64,000 bases of DNA from Maniola hyperantus (Eukaryota; Arthropoda; Insecta; Lepidoptera; Nymphalidae), in NCBI RefSeq assembly GCF_902806685.2, contig NC_048548.1:14224557-14288556 (forward strand), written 5' to 3'. Of this stretch, positions 30,935-42,125 are shown one piece after another (positions within the stretch are counted from its first letter, which is position 1; every line of letters begins with the position of its first letter). Made by a program: the position numbers and the translations under genes. Under the pieces are notes generated by a model. It saw only the letters and a program-made list of their open reading frames with translations, did not search any database and was not told the origin of the DNA.

Positions 30935-31460
30935 GTTGTTTTTAGACTTTTTATTTTTCGGGATAAAAGCGTTTTTTTCACTTTCAGGTCCTTAAAATAT
31001 ATTCGTGAAAAAAATCACATTAATTCGTGTCCTGTTACAGTGTGATTGAAAGACAAATGCGTGGAAAATAGCATGGTATCCCGCGGGAACTGGTTGTTTT
31101 TCTGGGACAAAAGTATTTTATTACACTTTTTAGGTGTTTTAACTTCGCCCATGCAAATAATTTACGACAATCTTTGTTGTGGCCTAAATGAAGGACATAA
31201 AAATGGGATGTAAGCTAACTCTACCACCAAATATATCAAAATCGGTTGAACTGTTGGGCCGTGAAAAGCTAGCAGACATACAGACAGACAGACACACTTT
31301 CGCATTTATAATATTAGTATGGATTAGTATGGATGACGTAACAGGTCCTCAACTATACTCATAGAAAAAATCACGTTGATCCGTAGCTCTATTGCGACGT
31401 GATTGCAGGACAAACCGACAAACAAACACACTTTTGCATTCTGTTATGAATGCAAAAGTG
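30935..31460. repeat. Family B repeats, several overlapping partial copies
   Basis: cgcatttataatattagtat at 31303 and again gcattctgttatgaatgcaa at 31436 mark ends of at least two copies. Confidence 0.6.
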
Positions 31461-31534
31461 TGTTTGTTAAGGGATATCTAAATAGGACGGAACGTATTAT
31501 ATTTAGGTACATTATCTAATTCACTACATTAAAC

Positions 31535-31830
31535 AGCTGTGATAGCCTAGTGGTTAGGACGTCCGCCTTCTAATCGGAGGTCGGGGGTGCGATCCCGGGC
31601 ACGCACCTCTAACTTTTCGGAGTTATGTGCGTTTTAATTAAATATCACGTGCTTTAACGGTGAAGAAAAACATCGTGAGGAAACCTGCATGCCTGAGAGT
31701 TCTCCATAATGTTCTCAAAGGTGTGTGAAGTCTACCAATTTGCACATGGCCAGCGTGGTAGACTATGGCCAAGACCCGTGCTCTGTAGTGAGCCGGCGAT
31801 GGGTTGACCATGATGATGAAGATGATGACA
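31535..31830 (+). repeat. SINE S1, nearly full length
   Basis: Head agctgtgatagcctagtggt, tRNA-like A and B boxes, body gctttaacggtgaagaaaaa and tctccataatgttctcaaag, tail gggttgaccatgatgatgaa. Confidence 0.85.
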
Positions 31831-31999
31831 CTATTTAATTCAGTTGATAGTTTGATACCGGGTGTGAGATGAAATGTAGATATCGGTTTTCCATTTTCGA
31901 CTAACCCTTTCACTTAGCTCACATTCATAGGAGAAGCGATCTGCAGTACAGTGCTTCTTCTGCTTGAGACCTTTTGGCTTTAGTGCTCAAGTGTTGTTA

Positions 32000-32275
32000 A
32001 TGTCAAGCGACTTGACTTCAAGCACGTAGATTTTTGCTTGAGCCAAGCATTTTGACCGTTTATAATATTTGCTTGATGATTGAGTCAAGCATTTACGTGA
32101 TTACGGTGATTGATGCGATTTTATATTTTTGCGACGTTTGGACAGCATTCGAGATATGAAAAAAATGCGGTTTGCTTGATCAAGCTGCTTGACGGTTGAC
32201 TTAAGCTGCTTGATGCGACCGTCAAGCAGCTTGATCAAGCAAAACAAAACTACGTGCTTGACGTTTAACCGTCCC
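32000..32275. mobile_element. Foldback rich in gcttgatcaagc motifs
   Basis: Ends tcaagcacgtagatttttgc and caaaactacgtgcttga are inverted; within, ttgatcaagctgcttgacgg recurs in both orientations. No clear target duplication. Confidence 0.5.
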
Positions 32276-32279
32276 GAAA

Positions 32280-33500
32280 AGCTTTTAGAGGCCTTGGCAT
32301 AACCAAATCCTTAGGTATCAGTAAAAAAAAATATATAATTCTAAAATTGGAGACGTCTGGCATAACTTAAAAAATAAAGTTTTTTTTCTTTTAATTCGTA
32401 AACAGAACTTGTAGGGAAAGCGAAGAGCAAATACCAGCGGGGGGAAGAGGGGGGGGGGGTCTCCTGCAATTCAGTCCATAACCGAGAGGTTGGTGGAGTC
32501 ATGGGAGGTGGTAAGTTGCCATCAATCATCTGTTCAGGCACTTAGAAGTTAATAGGTGGCATTGACAAACTCACATATTTTTAGTCCGTGTGCGGGGGCG
32601 GGCCCTCCCTTCTCCGATTGCAATCTACAAAACATTAGTACACTCCTTTTTTTGGGCGGGCCTGAAAAATAAATATAAATCGCTATTCTATCTGCTCTGT
32701 GGTCTGAGTATAATCAGTATTAAAACTTTTATTGCTCCAATATAGTAAATTGCGTATACGAACGAACTTCCTACAGTCGTAACTCGTAAGAGTATCCTTT
32801 TGATATTATTATGTGGGATATAACCATGTCGTTACCTTTATAACTTTACAAACCGTTTTAGAGGCTTTACGATACAGTAAGTAAGTAAGAATATCATTTA
32901 ATATTCGTTCAATCATATTATGGCCTAAGAGCCAGCGAGTGAGATCATATAGATATAGGTATAATTTTTCATCTTTAGTGGTGGTAGTATTTAGCGCCAT
33001 CTATGAAAATTTTCTCGAATTTTGCCTGGAAACCTCCTCATTAAAACAGAACAAGTCCCCTAGGGCCATAAGCCAAGATTGGCAGGCCCAAGTTGGTGTA
33101 ATTCCGACTTAAAAACAGTCACCAGGGCACAAAGTTGCCCTGCGCCCCACCCGGGTAAGAAGGCCATGCCTCGAGGCCCGTACCCCCGCTTGGCCGTTCC
33201 GGCCAAACGGAGAAGACCCGCTCATCATCATTAAAATGTAAGTTAGTCGGTAGGTATATCGGTAAACCAGTCAAAAAGGGCCAAATAGCTGGTCTTGTTA
33301 GAATGTAAAATATTTTTGTGTGCAGTGCCGGCTGTTGGCCGTGCCGGCGACAGCGTTAGATTAAATCGTACTCGAGGCTATGCTTATTACAATCTGCCCG
33401 AAAAACTGCTCTTTTGCCCCCACAAGGGGTAATCCAGCGTCGTAGACACAAGCCGGTGGTCTGAGTTTCAAGAGTTTAGCGATAAAAGAAAGATTCCGTA
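32280..33500. other. Spacer with no supportable gene
   Basis: Includes a G-run at 32438-32458 and an unassigned repeat-like block at 33036-33230 (gtccccccttggccgttccggcc style GC-rich text). No homology to a known gene recognised. Confidence 0.35.
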
Positions 33501-33867
33501 ATAGTACATTACATTCCTGAAATAAAGCACCGTTGCACCGTTGCGACGTGATTGAAGACAAACCAAAAAACAAACACACTTTCGCATTTATAATATGCAA
33601 CAAGTGACTATCAAAAAGTTACCTCTTTACCTCTTTAAAATGTTACTTCTTTTGAATAAATACTTTGACTTTGACTTTGATTATAACACCCTTCTGTTTG
33701 CGTCGCCGGTTAATGACTAGCTCTACAGGACGGCCGGGAAATGGAAAAAAGGCTCCTATAAATGGCTGCTCGTTTGAGTAATCACTTTTACTTCTTCTAA
33801 GCGATTGTTCCTCGTTAGTACTTCGATCGGAAAACTTTGTGATCATCCCTTTCATTATTCAAATACT

Positions 33868-34102
33868 AGATGATGCCCGCGACTTCATCCGCGTGGATTT
33901 AGGTTTCTATAAATCCCGCGGGAACTCTTTGATTTTCCAGGATCAAAAGTTATTATTAGCCTATATTAGCCTATGTTCTTCCCCGGGATGGAAGCTATCT
34001 CTGTACCATATTTCATCAAAATCGGTTAAACGGATGAACCGTGAAAAGCTAGCAGACAGACAGACGGACACACTTTCGCATTTATAATATTAGTATGGAT
34101 AG
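33868..34102 (+). repeat. Family B repeat (variant with gctagcagacag)
   Basis: tgcccgcgacttcatccgcg start; ggataaaagt-like core, gaaaagctagcagacagaca, end cgcatttataatattagtat. Confidence 0.75.
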
Positions 34103-34660
34103 GCTTTTTCGGTCTGTTTTGTTCCCTCGGCCGTTTTGTTACAAAACAGGGCTTCACCTGTGGATTCTAAAACAGATTTTTATGCATAATAGTTTTTGAC
34201 TTATCGTGCAAAATGTCGAAAAAATATGACCGTAGTACAGAACAGGTTCTCTATAAGAAAAAACCGGCCAAGTGCGAGTGCAAGACTCGCTGGAAGGGCC
34301 ATATTCTAACGGTTCGAATTACTTAGAAACTAGGAGGCAAATCGCTTCGTACTGTTACAATCCTCATCAAAACATAGCTCACAAATAAGTTCATACAATC
34401 CCGTTTGTAGTTGGCCAAAACAAAATTCCACTGAGCGCAGTGCGCTGGCTGAATCGCTGAAGCAATCGAAATTAGATTTTTGGCCACCTTTCACTTCTAC
34501 TCTTACCACGGCCAGACCATTGATATGCTAAGCCCTAGATAAACATTTTGTTGAACTGGGAAACAATGGGGATTCTGAGAAGGGGGACTATGGCAGTCTC
34601 CACATATACACATTACACACTTTAGGTGCTAAAACTTTAGGTTTTAGGTAAAAAAAAAAA

Positions 34661-34970
34661 GCTGTGATAGCCTAGTGGTTAGGACGTCCGCCTTCTAATC
34701 GGAGGTCGGGGGTTCGATCCCCTGGCACGCACCTCTAACTTTTCGGAGTTATGTGCGTTTTCATTAATTAAATATCACTTGCTTTAACGGTGAAGGAAAA
34801 CATCGTGAGAAAACCTGCATGCCTGAGAATTCTCCATAATGTTCTCAAAGGTGCGTGAAGTCTACCGATCTGCACTTGGTCAGGGAGGTAGAGTATGGCC
34901 AAAACCCTTCTCACTCTGAGAGGAGACCCGTGCTCTGTAGTGAGCCGGTGATGGGTTGACCATGATGACT
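34661..34970 (+). repeat. SINE S1, full length
   Basis: gctgtgatagcctagtggtt after an A-tract; complete body and tail (gagccggtgatgggttgacc). Confidence 0.85.
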
Positions 34971-35067
34971 TTAGGTGATGCTACTCGTACTTCTACGAAA
35001 GGATCACACAACTCAAACCTGTGACAGAGTGAATTTGTTTTTTATTTTTTATCCGTATACGAAGACG

Positions 35068-35215
35068 AGAAGTTAGCGCTTGACTGCAATCTCACCCGGT
35101 GGTAAGTGATGATGCAGATTGCAGTCTAAGATGGAAGCGGGCTAACCTGGCAGTTTTTATTACACCCATACCCCTTTGGTTTCTACACGGCATCGTACCC
35201 TTAAAACGCCACAGC
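35068..35215 (-). repeat. SINE S3, 3' part
   Basis: Plus strand ttagcgcttgactgcaatct ... ctacacggcatcgtaccctt, the reverse of the S3 body. Confidence 0.6.
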
Positions 35216-35569
35216 AATGAGGAATACCATGTACCTAAAGCTAAAATAAAGAGCGTATCTTTGAGTTTACAGATTTTCGTTCAGTATCAATGGTCAAAAC
35301 TAGATTTTCAGCAATCGGGAAGAGCTCGGGACTGCACATAGCAGATAAGCTGTTTTTGAAGTTTTTAACTAAGTTTAACTTTTGAGTTTGCCTTCAGGTA
35401 ATTAAAAGTACATACGTAGAGATTATGCTATATTTTTAGTATCTTTAAATATCACAAAATAGGTAAGGACAACAGTGTGCGGACAAACCGGTGTTCCGGT
35501 AGTAGTAGAGGGAGTTCTTTATTTCGATACAAAAAAACTATATTATATAGTACTAGCTTCGTGGCCTAC

Positions 35570-36035
35570 AGGAAACAAATGGCATTTTTTTTCAGAAACA
35601 AACATTATAACATCAGGACACGCACCCTGAACAGCACCGAATAACACATATAACCTTCCAACCCCCATTTCACTCCTTCATATCAATAATTAAAACTTTC
35701 CCATACAACCTTCCATCCCCTATTTTACCACCCTTATGGGCGAATTTTCCAAAAATCCTGAAACACGTATTTCTTCATTTGTGACCGAAAACCCAAATAC
35801 CAATTTTCATGCAAATAACTTGAAAAATGACCGACTTTCATACAAACTTCCATCCCCCATTTAACCCACTTAGGGGTGGAATTTCGAAAAATCCTTTCTC
35901 AGTGGATACCTACTCTTCACAAAGAATAGACCCTCCAAATTTCATGTCTTTAGGACCAGCGGTTTATGCTGTGCGTTGATATCTATGTCAGTCAGTCAGT
36001 CAGTCAGGGCTTTGAATTTTATATATATAGATATA
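35570..36035 (+). repeat. Longer relative of family A
   Basis: cttaggggtggaatttcgaa, gctgtgcgttgatatctatg and a cagt tract like family A, but with a different, longer 5' part containing three cccccattt... blocks. Confidence 0.55.
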
Positions 36036-36248
36036 CATACAGAAAAACTTCTAATCTAATCTAAATCAGCCTGTGCTGTCCCACGTCTGGGCAAAGGCCT
36101 CCCTCCGATCCTTCCACAATTTTCTATTTCGTGCCTCTTCAGGTCACGTAACTGTTATCACTGAAGGAGGCCGCGGAGCGGGAACGAGAGCTGGACGCCG
36201 ACGCCCACCCGCTCCGCAGAAGAAGACAGGGGAGGAGAAGGAGACAGT

Positions 36249-36415
36249 AGTAGTGTATAATTGGGCATTCTAGATCATTAAAGCATGTTTCGTTTCACTT
36301 CGTTTTACTTCGTTTCACTTCGTTCCACTTCGTTCACGAAACATGCTTTAGTGATCTAGCAATGCCCAATTATAGCTTTTGCATTTCGTTCATTCGAAAC
36401 ATGATTTAGTGATTG
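36249..36415 (+). repeat. Left terminal inverted repeat of the Polinton-like element
   Basis: Matches 39578-39734 inverted almost base for base, except for one extra 10-bp unit in the cacttcgttt tract (36297-36335). After aacatgatttagtgatt the two sides diverge. Confidence 0.9.
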
Positions 36416-36536
36416 CGCAACTAAGATTTCATAAAGGTTAATCATTAACTAAGATGGTTTGCAATTTTCAATATAAACTATGGTGACGTTGAGAAACTGT
36501 TACTTTATTCGAGTTTGTTAAAGCTATCACACAAAA

Positions 36537-37183
36537 ATGAGATTTGAAAAGCAGCCTCAATCACTTAATTTTAATAACATTTGTACTGTTAGCGAAAATA
36601 CTACATTCCGTCATGGTAAACTACTTCCCAATACAATACGGTGTCTTATATGTGGTCCATCGAACTGTGGTAAAACCAATTTAGTCATCGGTCTTCTCCT
36701 ACACGAAAATGGATTACGATTTAGAAACGTTTATGTTTATTCAAAAACCTTGTATCAACCTAAATATACGCTTTTAGAAAATATTTTGAAAAGAGTACCG
36801 GGAGTGTCTTACTTTAAATACCACGCCAATAATGATGTCCTTAGTCCTCAAAGCGCTAAACCTAATTCAGTCATAATTTTTGATGACGTAGCATCTGAAA
36901 AACAAAACAACATCAGAGATTACTTTGCTATGGGTAGACACAAGTTTGTTGACTGTTTTTATTTAAATCAAACATATACAAAAATTCCTAAACAGCTTGT
37001 GAGAGACAACGCTAATCTCATAGTTTTATTCAAACAGGATGACATTAATTTGAAACATGTTTATGACGAACATGTCAACACTGATATGTCCTGGTCATTA
37101 TTTCGAGAAATGTGTTCAAAAGTATGGAATAATCCATATAATTATCTAGTAATTAACAAAGATTGTCCTAAGAATGAAGGAGG
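36537..37183 (+). CDS. A32/FtsK-type viral DNA-packaging ATPase of the Polinton-like element, C-terminus lost in assembly gap
   Basis: Open for 215 codons from ATG 36537 into the gap. Walker A is GPSNCGKT (about residues 40-47) and Walker B is VIIFDD (about residues 112-117), with regular hydrophobic strands around them. This is the layout of A32-like genome-packaging ATPases of Polintons, virophages and related DNA viruses, which pump DNA into capsids. Families of this kind are usually 220-260 residues, so nearly the whole protein is present; the last part is hidden by Ns. Codon use is AT-rich, unlike the GC-rich MCT exons. It begins about 120 bases inside the left TIR. No stop or frameshift is visible. 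The exact viral lineage is inferred; only the ATPase fold motifs are seen. Confidence 0.75.
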
Positions 37184-37383
37184 NNNNNNNNNNNNNNNNN
37201 NNNNNNNNNNNNNNNNNNNNNNNNNNNNNNNNNNNNNNNNNNNNNNNNNNNNNNNNNNNNNNNNNNNNNNNNNNNNNNNNNNNNNNNNNNNNNNNNNNNN
37301 NNNNNNNNNNNNNNNNNNNNNNNNNNNNNNNNNNNNNNNNNNNNNNNNNNNNNNNNNNNNNNNNNNNNNNNNNNNNNNNNNNN
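37184..37383. other. Assembly gap (200 Ns)
   Basis: Exactly 200 Ns, a common placeholder length, so the real gap size is unknown. It lies between the ATPase gene and a SINE that is tandemly duplicated just to the right. Confidence 0.98.
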
Positions 37384-38353
37384 GAGTTATTTGCGTTTTA
37401 AGTAATTAAATATCACTTGCTTTAACGGTGAAGGAAAATATCGTGAAGAAACAGCATGCCTGAGAGTTCTCCATAATGTTCTCAAAGGTGTGTGAAGTCT
37501 ACCAATCCGCATGTGGCCAGCGTGATAGACTATGGTCAAAACCCTTCTCACTCTGAGAGGAGACCCGTGCTCTGTAGTGAGCCGGTGATGGGTTGATCGT
37601 GATGATGATGTGATGATGACATAGGTAGTAGTAGGTACCTACATAAAATTATATTTTCCTTGATTTTGTCTGCGGCTATAAGTAGTATTTGTATTGAATA
37701 TATTTATGTTCATTTATATACACGGAACCCAAGTTATCGTTTAGACTCAAACTTGCAATTCTACGTAAATGCTTGCAGTTTTTGCTTAGGGTTCCGTTGT
37801 AAAATAATTTATAAAACACTATCTTAGTATTACTTTTAAAAAACTTTAAAATGCAAGTTTGTGAATTCTTCTATATATATATAGTAGGTATATAGGTAGT
37901 GATAGCCTAGTGGTTTGGACGTCCGCCTTCTAATTGGAGGTTTGGGGTTTGATCCCGAGCACGCACCTCTAACTTTTCGGAGTTATGAGGATTTTAAGTA
38001 ATTAAATATCACTTGCTTTAACGGTGAAGGAAAATATCGTGAAGAAACCTGCATGCCTGAGAGTTCTCCATAATATTCTCAAAGGTGTGTGAAGTCTACC
38101 AATCCGCATGTGGCCAGCGTGATAGACTATGGTCAAAACCCTTCTCACTCTGAGAGGAGACCCGTGCTCTGTAGTGAGCCGGTGATGGGTTGATCATGAT
38201 GATGATGATGATGACTTAGGTAGTAGTAGGTACCTACATAAAATTATATTTTCCTTGATTATGTCTGCGGCTATAAGTAGTATTTGTATTGAATATATTT
38301 ATGTTCATTTATATACACGGAACCCAAGTTATCGTTTAGACTCAAACTTACAA
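37384..38353 (+). repeat. Tandem duplication (shift about 596 bp) containing SINE S1 copies
   Basis: agttattt...ttaagtaattaaatatca at 37385 recurs at 37981, and the following non-SINE text (cacggaacccaagttatcgt at 37718) recurs at 38313. The second copy shows the complete SINE head (gatagcctagtggtttggac, 37902). The first is cut by the gap. Confidence 0.85.
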
Positions 38354-38452
38354 TTCAACGAAATGCTTGTCTTGCACTTCACAAAGGTACAGGATGTAAT
38401 CTAATAGCTTTCAGTTATAAAATTACTAATAGGTACCTATATCTGATTATAC

Positions 38453-38670
38453 TAGATGATGCCTACGACTTCGTCCGCGTTGATTAAGTTTTTTCATTCC
38501 CGCAGGAACCCTTTAATTTTCCGAAATAAAATGTAGTCTATGTGTTAATCCAGGGTATAATCTATCTTCATTTAAAATTTCATCCAAATCCGTTTAGCTG
38601 TTTTTGCGTGATTGAGTAACAAACATCCAAACATCCACACTTTCACATTTATAATATTATAAGTAGGATC
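38453..38670 (+). repeat. Family B repeat inside the Polinton-like element
   Basis: gatgcctacgacttcgtccg start, ccaaatccgtttagctgttt, cacatttataatattataag end. Confidence 0.65.
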
Positions 38671-39577
38671 TTATTCAATTCGTCTATACCTATACTATGC
38701 GGAAATGCATGGGGTTCTAGTTCCGATTCCTATTCGAGTAACTACGGTAACTTACTATTATTATAATCAGCTTGGGTTAAAAACAAACTTTCTGTATTAC
38801 TATTTGGAGAATAAAAGCGTAATACCAAAATAATAAATAAACTATACAATAAACGTCTATCTATTAATTTACTGTTAATTTAGTATCAAAAGAAGTAATG
38901 AGGAACCAACTAAATTACACCCTGTATTGATTACTATTTGCAGAAAACACTTGGTAGACATTAGGTACAAAATGAAGTAAACATGATGCATCGTATTTCA
39001 GTCAGCAATATACCGATTAGCAAGAAATATTTCGCAATTTAACTTGGATATGTTACTTTACCTATATAAAATAGGTGTTTCAATGTTAATGTTTTTCAGA
39101 AGAACGCCTTTTCCTTCCCAGAGATGAGCTCGCTACCACGGTAAGTAACAGCCTTTTAAACTCCCTTCGCTGGAAAATGACCTCCTCTCAGATAGCGATA
39201 GGGATTTGAGCCTGAATCCACCGCGCTGGCTCAGTGTGGTTGGTGGGTAAACACATGTCAGATAATAATCATCCAAGCATGCGGGTTTCCTCACGATGTT
39301 TTCCTCATCGTAAGTTGTGATAAAAGCGTGCATAACATAACACTTTATTTGTTGATGGAGAGCTCGCTTTCTGCCAATGATAATGTATTCACGTATCGTG
39401 GATTCGATTAATGGATTCACGAGCGCCGCGTCGCCTAGTGCTCAAACTGCTTGCTGGCGTACGCGAGTCGCTTCGATCGTAACGTGAACATACAAATATT
39501 GTTTATGAATATGTTTATTCACTTTCTGAAACAGATCGAAATCGACTCAAGACAAAACCAGATAGCAACCGAACTGA
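38671..39577. other. Right interior of the Polinton-like element, no gene recognised
   Basis: A 95-codon minus-strand frame at 39133-39420 resembles nothing I know and overlaps a SINE-like piece (ggtttcctcacgatgttttc, 39284), so it is probably not a gene. Confidence 0.4.
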
Positions 39578-39734
39578 AAATCACTAAATCATGTTTCGAA
39601 TGAACGAAATGCAAAAGCTATAATTGGGCATTGCTAGATCACTAAAGCATGTTTCGTGAACGAAGTGGAACGAAGTGAAACGAAGTGAAACGAAACATGC
39701 TTTAATGATCTAGAATGCCCAATTATACACTACT
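39578..39734 (-). repeat. Right terminal inverted repeat of the Polinton-like element
   Basis: Begins aatcactaaatcatgtttcg and ends cccaattatacactact, next to the duplicated target gacagt. Confidence 0.9.
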
Positions 39735-40380
39735 GACAGTATGCTCACCTTCTCCTGCCCTAGATATTGGGAGTAAACTTGTGCCGGCCCAACGCCAGGA
39801 CGTCTCAGTCGCATCCGATATCCGGGATCCTGAGACGTCTTATAGTTGACGCAGACGGCACCGCTGGGTTTTTTAGTGGGTATGCTGATGGCGGTTAAAA
39901 TAAACCGCGAGTGAGTCCCACATTCCCGCCCTTGTGCGGCATGCCTAATAGCATTTTTACCAGCGGAAAAAAAAAAAAAAAAAAGGTCACGTAACTGTGA
40001 AGTTATCTAATTCATCACGCCGACGGACGTCGCCTCGGCAGACCACGCTGGCGTTATCACTAAAAAAAATATAGTTATAAGTAGTAGATACGCCTAATTA
40101 AATCAACTCGTTTTTATGAAGTGTCGGGTGTGGTTATACTATGTACCTACATAATATTATGTTCCCACTTCCTATTTATATAAAAAACCGTCATTTAGGT
40201 TAATTAGCACATGTTCTATGTTGAAGTACCTACCCACGCAGGCTGCAATAAAAAAACACGCCGCAGCACTTTAAAAAGCCTATATAATTATTATCAAAGG
40301 TAAAATATTTTTTATTTAACTGTATTTTTTTTATAAAGTGGATTTCATACGACGCAATAAAGATAAGCACTTATGGCCTA

Positions 40381-40934
40381 AGAGCCAGCGCGTGCCAGAC
40401 CTTCCTTATTTTATAAAAGCTGAAAGTTTCTCTGCGTATTGTCTCGAACACTGGAAGGAACGTTTGTTTAGATGTTTGTTTGGATCATGGTGGCTTTGGA
40501 AGGTAACAGGTAGTAAAGGTGTAAAAAATCTTACGTTCAAGTATAAAGTGTATTTTTTTATATTTTCTTCAGAATAGAATTGGAAATCACGTCATGACAC
40601 TTAGTATGGTGGCAACTGGCAACCCCCTGTCAGAAACCTTTAAAGTTTAATAAATTATTAACGTTTAAGGGTGTCTCGTGGGGGTTTCCACGACACTATT
40701 CATGGCAATTCATGTCGTGATTACTAAAACTACCTACTTACTCAAAAGAAAATATAAAAAATTGACTTTATAAATACTTTGACGTAAGATTTTTTACAAC
40801 TTTATTTCCTTTTATCTCCTAAAGCCACGATCCAAACAAACATCTTAACAAACGTCCCTCCCAGTGTTGGGAACAATACGCAGATAAACTTTCACATTTT
40901 ATAAAATAAGGAAGGTCTGGCTCGCGCTGGCTCT
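40381..40934. mobile_element. Foldback family I, complete 554-bp copy
   Basis: Arms about 250 bases long: agagccagcgcgtgccagac ... ggtctggctcgcgctggctct, continuing through gtttgtttggatcatggtgg. The middle has ggcaactggcaaccccctgt. The transcript would be one long hairpin. Confidence 0.8.
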
Positions 40935-41051
40935 CTCTCTGTTACGTTTGACAGGAAAATGAGGTCAAATCTTAATTGCAAGCGTCAAACGAATCGTCAC
41001 CGCTCAAAATAAGCTATCCTAGTTTACTTGCTAACTAATTGTAGTTATAGT

Positions 41052-41190
41052 TCGCGACAGATCGAGATGGCAATCGGGGTATGAGGTGGGGGGACGTTAC
41101 CCGCGCTGTCCTGCACCGGAGTGCGCGGGGGCTGTGCGGGTGTGCGGGGTGTCCCCACCCCCATTACCATCTCGACCTGTCGCGTACTAT
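41052..41190. mobile_element. Small palindromic MITE (family M)
   Basis: gcgacagatcgagatggcaa and accatctcgacctgtcgcg are inverted; G-rich core. A related segment lies inside the hAT element at about 20320-20440. Confidence 0.55.
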
Positions 41191-41365
41191 ACTTATCTAT
41201 TAAAGCTAGCTTATTTTTACGAGACATTTCACCGCAATTAATAGCCTCATCTGGTGACAGAAGGGCTGGCTCATTTTTTGCGCAATGGATCAGCCTGGCT
41301 GTCCAGCGCGGAAATGCAGCCAGTATTCTTGGCACCATTCCACGCGGTCATGATTTATATAGTAA

Positions 41366-41630
41366 CTAGCTTATGCTCGCGACTTCGTCCGCGTGGACTA
41401 CACAAATTTCAAACCCCTATTTCACCCCCTTAGGGGTTGAATTATCAAAAATCCTTTCTTAGCGTATGCCTACGTCAAAATAGCTATGACGTATGCATTC
41501 GCTAAGAATGCCAAATTTCAGCCGGATCCGTCCAGTAGTTTGAGCTGTGCGTTGATAGATCAGTCAGTCATTCAGTCAGTCAGTCAGTCAGTCAGTCACC
41601 TTTTCCTTTTATATATTTAGATTTAGATTA
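41366..41630 (+). repeat. Family A repeat with long cagt tract
   Basis: ttatgctcgcgacttcgtcc to ccttttccttttatatattt. It carries a small internal inversion (agctatgacgtatgcattcg). Confidence 0.75.
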
Positions 41631-41889
41631 GATAAGGCTAGCTTTAAGTTTTATTGTAATATTTAAAAAAAAAAAAAATTAAAGCTTGATAAAATCACTC
41701 ATGTTTCTTCAGAAAGAAGTGAATTTGTCTTTTTTCTGAAAGAAATGATTTTTTCTTCTTTCAGTAGCCTAAGGAAAGATTTATGTTCTTTCTAAAGCAG
41801 TAACAGAAAATAATGAAAGCAGCAGAAAGAAGCGATTTTACCTTTCTCAGCGAAGTTCAGTTACATTTGAGTAAACATGGTGGGAGTTA

Positions 41890-42125
41890 CTGGTGGGAGG
41901 CTTCGGCCGTGGCTAGTTACCACCCTACCGGCAAAGCCGTGCCGCCAAGCGATTTAGTGTTCCGGTACGATGCCGTGTAGAAACCAAAGGGGTATGGGTT
42001 TCATAAATAAATAAAACTGCCATACCCCTTCCAGGTTAGCCCGCTATCATCTTAGACTGCATCATTACTTACCACCAGGTGTGATTGCAGTCAAGGGTTA
42101 ACTTGTATCTGAATAAAAAAAAAAA
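41890..42125 (+). repeat. SINE S3, 5' truncated
   Basis: ctggtgggaggcttcggccg to gggttaacttgtatctgaat with A-tail. Confidence 0.75.

Larger units (their letters stand above)
36249..39734. mobile_element. Polinton/Maverick-like (adintovirus-type) integrated element with TIRs and 6-bp TSD
   Basis: Starts AGTAGTGTATAATTGGGC and ends with its complement. Inverted repeats are 36249-36415 and about 39578-39734. The target duplication gacagt is exact (36243-36248, 39735-39740). 6-bp duplications, AG-starting long TIRs and an A32-type ATPase are Polinton traits. Each TIR is itself a hairpin: about 38 bases (ataattgggcattc...cgaaacatgc) are inverted around a 10-bp tandem (cacttcgttt; one more copy on the left). 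The 200-N gap hides an unknown length, so whether polymerase, integrase and capsid genes exist cannot be told. Two SINE S1 copies, a family B repeat and a tandem duplication to the right of the gap show it is an old, probably inactive copy. Confidence 0.75.
36142..39998 (+). mobile_element. 5'-truncated LINE hosting the Polinton-like element
   Basis: Non-LTR retroelement 3' end made of 36156-36248 and 39741-39966, followed by a poly(A) run (39967-39984). Exact 14-bp target duplication ggtcacgtaactgt at 36142-36155 and 39985-39998. The target itself was another repeat (cctgtgctgtcccacgtctg). Confidence 0.8.

Noticed and set aside
39133..39420. 95-codon minus-strand frame inside the Polinton-like element as a possible capsid or protease gene
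   Set aside because: No recognisable motif, overlaps a SINE-like fragment, and lies in a repeat-filled arm.
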